54,820 nt of DNA from Hirudo medicinalis (taxonomy: Eukaryota; Annelida; Clitellata; Hirudinida; Hirudinidae). Position 1 is the stretch's first letter. The number at the start of each line of letters is the position of its first letter. This document shows, piece after piece, positions 47,190-54,820 of the stretch. The DNA lies in contig MPNW01000229.1 in the NCBI GenBank assembly GCA_011800805.1, positions 107,512 through 162,331 on the forward strand, given 5' to 3'. The notes below the pieces were generated by a model. The model worked only from the letters and a program-made list of their open reading frames with translations, had not been told where the DNA came from and ran no database searches. The translations under genes were made by a program, and so were the position numbers.

Positions 47190-48421
47190 TGATGTTTGAA
47201 GACATGATAGATGAGACCATTTAGATTCGTCTGCTTCAGAGCCAAAGGTCAAATACGTACAGGAAGTAATAACTGACAACCGCTGGAAACCATCCACGTG
47301 AGATGGAAAAGTTCCTCGGCCATTTCTTTCCTCCGAGAACCTCACCGGCCGAGAGGTGGCACGAGAGGAGCGGAGGAAGCTGACGGCTGCTACTCAAAAG
47401 TTTTCCTTTGTGGACGAGAGAGTGAACAACTTTTCTTTAAAAACAAAACAAAAAACCAACAAACCAACAAAACAACAAAACAACTACAAAGCAATCAAAG
47501 CATAACAAACATTGTAACATTCGTTACAACCGGCACCAAGTGCGAGATCTGATCAAGTTCAAACTAGAGGCTCGCGTATAAATCAGGAGTCGTTAGAGAA
47601 GCAGGAACAAACAAAACGACATCAGCCAGGGATGCAGCGGATGAAGATAATTTGTAGCCAACGAAATCAGACGAGCAAATCAAGAGACTCGGGGACATGA
47701 GTAATAATACAAGCGTGGGTCGCGACAATGAACATTTCAACGGTCAAAACAAGATACAAACAAACAAACAGACAAACAAACAAACAAACAAACAAACGAT
47801 AGAGACCGACTGAAGTTGCAGGCGCGGAAGAATATTGGAACCGCTGGACCCGGAGGCGCAAGGATCTTTGAGATCAGACGTCGGAGGAGTCCTCTGGCGG
47901 GAAATAAGCTCAATCTCGACAGACGAATAAGTTCGCACTAGAATCGATCCGGTCGGCAAAGTACATCGCGTCTTGAAAACGGTTTGGAGAAAACGCGGTG
48001 CAAAGACAATGATCTGAATTATGCAAACGTACTCGAGACAAGTTCCACGCATATATCCATCTGGAAGAGCACACGTCCTGGCACATTCGCCGGAGATAAG
48101 TTAACGCATGAATAAATAAAAGGCCGAAAGAAAATTAAAGCTTAAAACTCGACTTCAGTTTGAGGTGTTAATTTAACTCAGGCTGACTCGGAGACATGAC
48201 TGCCAAATGCCGGCCAATTCTGAAGCATTAAGCATCGCGCCCTCATTTCGTATTTCGAAGTGACTTCGACCAAAAAAAAAAACAAAACAACAACAACCTG
48301 GAAGAGAGATACCTAGTAACAATCTTAAGCATAGACTGGATCAAGTTTAATGTATCGACTGGCTGACTGGCATAAGGTAACAAAAATATGTAGTACACAT
48401 CCGCCATGGAAAATTAGTCCT

Positions 48422-51400
48422 TTAACAGTTACTCTTTCCACTGAGCTCGTTTGCAAGTTGGTAATACTTGAGGAACCTATTGGCGTGGGAGTCGTCGACT
48501 TGCGGTGTCTTCTTGGAAAGGTTGGAGCAGGTCGGAGCAGTAGAGGCACTGGTAAAGAGACTCTTGTGCTGACCTGCCGAGTTGGTGGAAGAGGTAATCT
48601 TTGAGGACCAGCTGCTCTCTGGACAGTCGTCCAAATGATTTCTGTACTGACTCTTGGAGACAAAACTCTTGGAACAATTACGACATCTGAGCTGCTCCTC
48701 TTTATTTTTCTTTGGCTCGTGGTCCTTAACCTGTCCGCTCGACTCTTGCTTGAAGTATTTCCCATTGGCGCTCTTCGCATCTATGGCCCTGGTCGAAGTC
48801 GTCGGGAAGGAAAGAGAACCACCATTGGAAGGTGAACCCTTTTTGATAGCAAACCTCGGCGATTCGCACCGATTTTCTGACTTCTGCGACATACTTTCAG
48901 CTTGAGGTTCGATCGGCTTTGCGTCCGGGTCGCCAAACTTCTTCGAGTCCGTCGGGGGCGAAGACACTTGAGAGGAATCCTTCGACATGACCGTAATTAT
49001 CGGATTGACTAAAATGAGTGTATCCGGCACGGGCTTCCTGACCTCTTCGTCACTGTCCCCATTACGTTTGACATCGCTGGAAAGACAATGCGAAATGACT
49101 ACAGCTTTGGATCTCGTACCGCTAGGCGTGCTAGATGTTCGAGTAAACGCCGAAGAGTTCTGCGAGGAAACACTTTTCTGGGTGGAATCCTCCTTTGGGA
49201 AGGACTGGAGAGGTGAACGAGATGGCCGTTCGGGAATGACAGGAGAAGTACGAGAGTGTGCCAAGCTGGGCCTACTTTTGGCGGAAAACTTGTCGTCAAA
49301 CGGAGGAGAAGATGACGACGAAGAGGAATCGGAGGAACTAGATTTTGAACGTTTATCCGTAGGTGGCACGTTCGAGGTCGTCCCATCTCTGGCAATGTGT
49401 TCGACCACCGATCTGAGAAAAGAATCCAGACTCATTCCTTGAATGCGGGCTGCCAGCAAGCCGTTAAATTCTGCCTCGGTGGCGGTCATACTGCCATCCC
49501 AGTGAGAGAATGCATCATTGTTTTTCGACAAGCTCACCTTCTCTTTCCTATCCGTGGCCACGACCTCGGAGAGTCTCGACATGAGCGAACTGGTTATGGA
49601 ATCGTTCCTCAGTATGGATGAATAGAAGTTGCTGATGTCCTGGTAGTTGTACTTGAGCTTTTTCAAGTCCGAGACATCTTCTCGCAGCATCTTGTTGCTT
49701 TTGTAAGTCTCACCTGGATGACGTCTCTTGACCAGCCGGCGGGAAGACTGATCCTCCTGCAAAGCGGATGCTTTGGGAGGTTGGACGTAACCTCCGGTGG
49801 GGAACTTCTCGGCGCTCGAACCCAACGAATGTTTGGCCAAGAAGTTGTGAACGCCGGCGTTTTTACCGCTGAAACTTCTGTTGATGAAACTTTGCATAGC
49901 TTTGAGGGCTGAACTCGATTCGTTTTGGCGAACGGCATTGGAGACACCGGGTGAAGAATGTTTTGGTTTGTAACCATCGAATGGAGCTTGGATCGGTTCC
50001 AACTTCGGAGGTGTTGAATTCTCCTCGGTAAACGAGTGGTTGCCGGTCAGCGAGGTGTGGTCCTTGGTGTCACAAGTCGGAGATCTTTCGTTTGACGTGT
50101 CGGAGTCGGCACTGGAGACTTTCTTTAGATGCGGTATTCGGACAGATTTGTCAAAATTTTCGTTCGTACTCGTTTCGTTGTCGTCTGACTTGTCCAGAAT
50201 CATGGTTGATTCTTTGTCATCGGGGGTATAACTCGAAAAACGACCCATCGGCTCTTGCTTAATAAATTTCACTGGCGAAAAAGGGCTTCTACTGGGACTG
50301 CCTCTTTGGGTCTTTGGACTTGCAGACTTTTTGGCATCGGTGTTCGTTTCCTTGTCTCCACCACTCTTGGATTCACTGGAGCTGGAAAAGGACGCCGAAT
50401 GAGACACAAAATAGTCCGGCCTGGTGCTGTCTCCCGAAACATTTCCGCGAAGGTATTTGTCCTGCCTGGCCAAATTTAAGTAATGCGCGGTCTGAATCAT
50501 GTGGACCGTTAACTTCGGCAGAGAATCGAAAGATGTGTTGCACTCCAAGCATCTTAAAATTTGCTCCGCCTGTTCATACCCTGACCTCATCCAGGCATCC
50601 TGACCTCGAACCAGTCTAAAGCCTGTCTCGTTTCTACAGGGTTCTGAACTTTTTGGAGAGTTTGGACTGACCGTAGGTCCGCAGCGTTTCTTCGTCGAGT
50701 TTATGCCACCGCTGCTGCTGGCAGAATCCTTCTGCTTCGATGGCCAATTTCCCAAAACAGGGTACAACCGAAACTCCTTGTCTTTGGCCACAGACTGACT
50801 TTGAGCTTTGGACAAATGAGATTCTTTCATCGCCCGAGGCATTTGTGGAGAATGCTTCATGGAGAACTGATCGCCGGCTCCGATGAACTGCCTCGACTTC
50901 AAGAGAGGAGGGGAGATGCCGAAGTCATTCAACATCATCCCGCAGAGACTCGAGTAGGCCGAACTCGACTTGTCAACGGTGGATTCGCTGAAGTTACTGA
51001 AAATGTTGCTCGTTCGAGTGCTCGTTCCGACCCAGTCGAGGATCTTGGAGTTCTCACCGAACTTCTTTTCGAGACTTGCCAGAGACGAACCGCCGGCCGA
51101 GTTGTGGTCGTTTATGTAGAGCGAAGGCATCTTGTACGAGTAACTGGCCGACAACAAGCTGCCCGACTGCTCTGACGAAGGAGAGCCGTCAACTCGAGAT
51201 TCACTTCTTTTCTTCTTTTTGACAGACAGGTCTAAAGGTGCGTCGTTAGGATAGCCGCCGGTCAGAGCTTCGACAGAAAACGGGAACAAATAATTGTGCG
51301 ATTTGTTCTGGCTGGCCTGGTAGTTCGTGGGGTAGGCGTGCTGCGAGTGATCTTTACTAGAAGTGGTGGACATGCGAGCGAGATCGCTCTGACGCGTCGT

Positions 51401-52299
51401 GCTCAGCTTTGTCCTCTTGTTCATGGAAGCCACTAATGACTCCAGCTTCCTGACGCAATTCTGTCCGTCGAAGTTGCCTTCGTACTTGATGGGAATCATG
51501 TCCGGATCGACAACTGATGAACTGGAGGTGGCGGACATAAAATTTTTCGCCTCGGCCTGCTTGTCGTCGTGGGAAAACGTCGTCGAGAATGGAAAATAGT
51601 TTTCCATTTTTCTTGCTTTCGACGACTGATTTTCTAAAAGTTTCTCGCCGTAAGATTTGAAGCTAAGATCTCTGGTTTTTCCAGAAAACATTTCAGACAG
51701 CTTTGCCAATGCGCTCTTTCCTTGGAAAGATGGAGAGAACGAGTCGACGGAAGACCCCCTGGTCGTCTTGCCAGTGCTATCAAGGACGTGTTTCGAGTTG
51801 TTGATAGAGTTGTTGAAGGCTGGATCTGCAAAATTGCCCGAAAAATAATCGAACTTCTGGTCCGCTCTGCTCGTGCCGTGATTCTGGTTGTCTTCTTTGT
51901 CGAGATAGTTGCCCTCGGACGCATACTCGCTGGTCGTAGTTTCGGCATCGTCAGGGTCTGGTTTGATGATCTTGTTCACGTGGAAGTTGGAAGCCTTCGA
52001 GAGAGACTTGGAGTCACTCGGGTGCAGCTTGTGGCTAAAATAACTACCGGTCATGGCAGAAGAAGAAACTGGAGTTGAGTCTTCTCTCTTTATGAGCATT
52101 CCAGACGACCTGTCTGCCTCCTCCCTGTACTGTCGATTCAGATCGGGGACCTCGCTTGGAATGTGCGAAATCTCCATGTCCTCGGTGCGTCCGCTGGAGC
52201 ATCGATCGGCCTCCTGGTCGTTTTCTCGTCCGAGATCTTCGTTCGGGTCCATCGGGGAAAACGGCCTTTCGAATTCAGCTGAGGCGGCTGGGCTCGTGG
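48422..52299 (-). CDS. Teashirt/tiptop-like zinc finger protein, large 3' exon (5' partial)
   Basis: Probable nuclear transcriptional repressor of the teashirt family. One open exon from a good acceptor (CACTTTGCAG, exon start 52299) to TAA 48422-48424; ATG 52250-52252 opens 1,276 residues, but 15 in-frame codons precede it without a stop, so an upstream exon outside or near the window end is likely. Features counted from that ATG: PLDLS at 339-343 followed by KKKK, a CtBP-binding motif; an atypical finger at 568-590, C-X2-C-X12-HM-X4-H, whose ILRCLEC and LTVHMIQTAHY match the third TSHZ finger (ILKCMEC, LTAHMMVTGHF in human); a C-terminal C-X2-C-X12-H-X3-C finger from 1190; very Ser-rich linkers with KxE-type sites (IIKPDPDD, FIKQEP). 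TSHZ fingers 1 and 2 and the homeodomain of vertebrate members are not in this exon. Family assignment rests mainly on the one finger and PLDLS. Confidence 0.75.
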
Positions 52300-53773
52300 C
52301 TGCAAAGTGATCGGCGGTTGTACGATGAAATTGAGGCAGTCGTTCACGGGCTGTTTGCTCCTCTTCTCCTCCTAGGCAACAACATTCATCGACGCATTCA
52401 AAGCCTGTTAAAAATAGAAGGTATATTTCCTTACAGGAGTCGAAGAAGAAGAAAAAGCAGTAGGATATTCGAGCGAGCGCTGCCGGGTGGCGCTGTTAAG
52501 GAGTTAGCACGTAGGGATGATAATCGGATCAAAAATTTCATCTTTTGTACTCATTACTGCCAGATCGCCCGAGCCGTTAACCCCGTCAATGGGTTTGAAT
52601 TCAGAATATGCGATGCCGAACTATGAAATTTACATGAAGACACGAACGACATGCACCGGCAACTTAATAAACTGCCCAGCAACTTTATTAGCTCGACCAA
52701 ATGCACATCTGACAGAAGTAATGGAAAACATTTGATTTTCTGCATAATTTACTTACGACCACCTCCACGCCGCAATTAAACTAATAAGCCCGAGGAAGAC
52801 GAGGGGGGGTAGGAGGAGAAGGGAGGCGGGCAATCACCGAGCAATGCTGGCCCCCGGTCACGTTGCATCGACATTAAGAGGGAACAACTGATTCGTCAGA
52901 AGGAACGGCCGATTGAATGCCAAAAAGTGACAGAGAGCGTTCAAGAAGTGGCGAATTGATTTATGAAGTCTAAAATGCCTCCAGCTAGAGGCAATCTCGC
53001 TCCTTCCGCCCCTCGTCCGAACCAGAGAAGAGTTGATGGAGAAGAAAAAAGCAATCCTTCGTCGTTGTCCGCGACACCAACGACCATTGATCAAGTGACT
53101 TGCAGGATTGGTCCCTCAGATGAAACAAAACAATTTGCACCCGGTGGACTCGATTAGACCCACCACTCTCTCAATATTCACTCTCTCTCCCTCCCGCTCG
53201 CTCCAGAGCAACTGCAACTCGCTCGTTACTAAATCACTTTTATTCGTTCATTTTTATTGCTAAAAATCCCATTCCATTACTTGTGTCTGAGCGGCAGGAT
53301 AGCGGTGGTAAGGGTCGAATATCAAGACGCAGAAAAGACGCCCAGGGGGTAGCACCGCCAAATCACCGAGGGGAGTTCACTCCAAGTCGAACTAATGACT
53401 TGTTCTCCATGCTAAGCCCTGCTCGAACACATGAGACACGCCAGATATCTTCCATACTCGATATGGCAATTTAAAGTTTACGAATGTTCACGTCCGAGTA
53501 TTTATATTTTTAGGAATAATAATAATAATAATAATAATTAAGCGTAAAAAAATATTATGAAAGAGCTCGGAGAGACGCCGACACCGACGAACATTTTTCG
53601 TGGCCATAAAATCAGAGCCACGACCTTTGAACTGTGGTCAGCATGTTGAAGAGTCAGGGATTCCTGCAGGCACTCTGTTGAGTTCTTCTGTTTACGACCA
53701 AGGTTGGCCCACGGACTTGAGAATTCAACCTTGTGACGTCAGGGCGTCATCAGCGTCAACGACGTCATAACGA

Positions 53774-53823
53774 CGATAATAATAATAATGATCATAATAA
53801 TAATAATCATCATCGTCACACCC

Positions 53824-53866
<43 letters not shown>

Positions 53867-53940
53867 CAATAATAATAATAATAACAACAATAATAATAAT
53901 AATAATACTAATAATAACAACAGCAACAACAATAATAACA
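53774..53940. repeat. (AAT)n/(AAC)n microsatellite
   Basis: Imperfect AAT array with ATC at the left and AAC blocks at the right. Confidence 0.95.
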
Positions 53941-54253
53941 TTAACCATCATTGTCATATTGACCATCATTATTGCTACGGTTATCATTGAAAAGCTCGGA
54001 CAACGGACAAAGGAATGAATTGGTAAAAGAGAGATTAAAATAAAACCCGCCATTTTGAAGGCGTCTGCGTTACGCTTCCCTTCTCTCGCGGCTCTGCTGG
54101 TTGGCAGTGCAGGGCATAAATCGCAGGCATCATACAGAATCGAAGGACAATATTCTCTCGAATAAATCAGAAAATATTGCTTCAGATCAACCATAACGCG
54201 ATCAGGTGTATGGAACCGGGAACGAGTAATGGCATCGTTACAAGCATAACAAC

Positions 54254-54276
54254 GACCATCGTCACCACCATCATCC

Positions 54277-54314
<38 letters not shown>

Positions 54315-54440
54315 GTCGTCATCATCGTCATCATCGTCGTCGTCATCATCGTCGTCGTCGTCGTCGTCATCATCATCATCATCACCATCATCATAATCAA
54401 CATCGTCATCGTCATCATCATCGTCATCACCATAGTCATC
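54254..54440. repeat. (ATC)n/(GTC)n microsatellite, about 190 bp
   Basis: Pure trinucleotide array alternating CAT and CGT blocks, one of the longest in the window; it generates meaningless low-complexity open frames on both strands. Confidence 0.95.
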
Positions 54441-54705
54441 AACCTTGACTTACTCCAGTCTACCGTTTGTAGTTCCCCAGAAAGTTGTAGCCATGGAAAG
54501 GCCAAAGAAGTCATGTTGAATTTGTAAACAGCATCACCAGGAAGGAGGATGACTCATTAGGTTAGCGATACACTCAGGTGCGTCACTGACGTGTTTTACG
54601 AGAGTGACAGGTGTCCACGTTTTTTGAAGCATCGAATTTTACGGTGTTGGTGGTCATGATGTAATCAGCAAAAAGTAATATGACTGAGTAATATATTCGT
54701 ATGAA

Positions 54706-54711
54706 TGCATA

Positions 54712-54806
<95 letters not shown>

Positions 54807-54820
54807 TAATAATAACAACA
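54706..54820. repeat. (AAT)n microsatellite at window end
   Basis: AAT array that runs out of the window, with a few AAC units near its end. Confidence 0.97.

Larger units (their letters stand above)
40944..48421. other. 7.5-kb region without a supported gene (calnexin 3' UTR to teashirt 3' side)
   Basis: The first few hundred bases should be calnexin 3' UTR, although no AATAAA is obvious. The rest lies downstream of the minus-strand teashirt gene and may include its 3' UTR. No open frame shows family similarity or consistent splice sites. It holds the microsatellites listed separately, a tRNA B-box-like ACCGGGATTCGAAC at 44790-44803 that also occurs at 1730-1743, and several GTGACGTCA palindromes. 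Base composition is less AT-rich than the gene introns. Confidence 0.5.
52300..54820. other. Region upstream (5') of the teashirt-like exon, no exon seen
   Basis: Likely intron or upstream sequence of the minus-strand teashirt-like gene. No exon with family similarity was found on either strand. Holds a polypurine/polypyrimidine stretch near 52790-52840 and the large microsatellites listed separately. Confidence 0.45.

Noticed and set aside
53739..54527. Long open frames rich in Ile/Val/Met or Asn
   Set aside because: They are translations of (AAT)n, (AAC)n and (ATC)n microsatellites.

Overview
The window is animal nuclear DNA, most likely from an invertebrate bilaterian. Its genes have many small exons with GT-AG (occasionally GC-AG) introns, AATAAA signals, tRNA-derived and LINE-type retroposon debris, and very abundant (AAT)n, (ATC)n and (CA)n microsatellites. 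Protein families (KLF4/5, eIF3e, p85, calnexin, teashirt) are metazoan. The phylum cannot be fixed from sequence alone. There are three assembly gaps: single N at 5109 and 46399, and a 149-N run at 38739-38887.

Layout: 1-2360, last three exons of a CUB-like gene (+). 4570-7260, a KLF4/5-type three-zinc-finger factor (+). 7382-10615, EIF3E in 12 exons (-), tail-to-tail with KLF. 11892-13367, an acidic repeat-containing orphan protein (+). 14626-32098, a phosphoinositide 3-kinase regulatory subunit (p85 type) in about 25 exons (+). 32873-34596, a Ser/Lys-rich orphan (+). 34852-40943, calnexin in 20 exons (+). 40944-48421, no gene seen. 48422-52299, the large 3' exon of a teashirt-like factor (-). 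52300-54820, no gene seen.

Most striking: the p85 gene. Splice phases chain without conflict from an SH3 domain through an unrecognised segment of about 235 residues, a C1 zinc domain, a SAM domain, a second C1 domain with exact consensus spacing, the p85 RhoGAP-like (BH) domain, nSH2, iSH2 coiled coil and cSH2. Vertebrate p85 has only SH3-BH-nSH2-iSH2-cSH2 and is about half as long (724 residues against about 1,343 here). The C1 domains suggest lipid or diacylglycerol-type membrane recruitment of class IA PI3K, which is inference.

The genes do not form an obvious pathway. Three same-strand genes (PI3K subunit, orphan, calnexin) are tightly packed, with about 380 and 105 bases between a candidate poly(A) signal and the next start codon. 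All exon coordinates were derived by hand from splice sites, reading-frame phase and family similarity; no transcript data were available.
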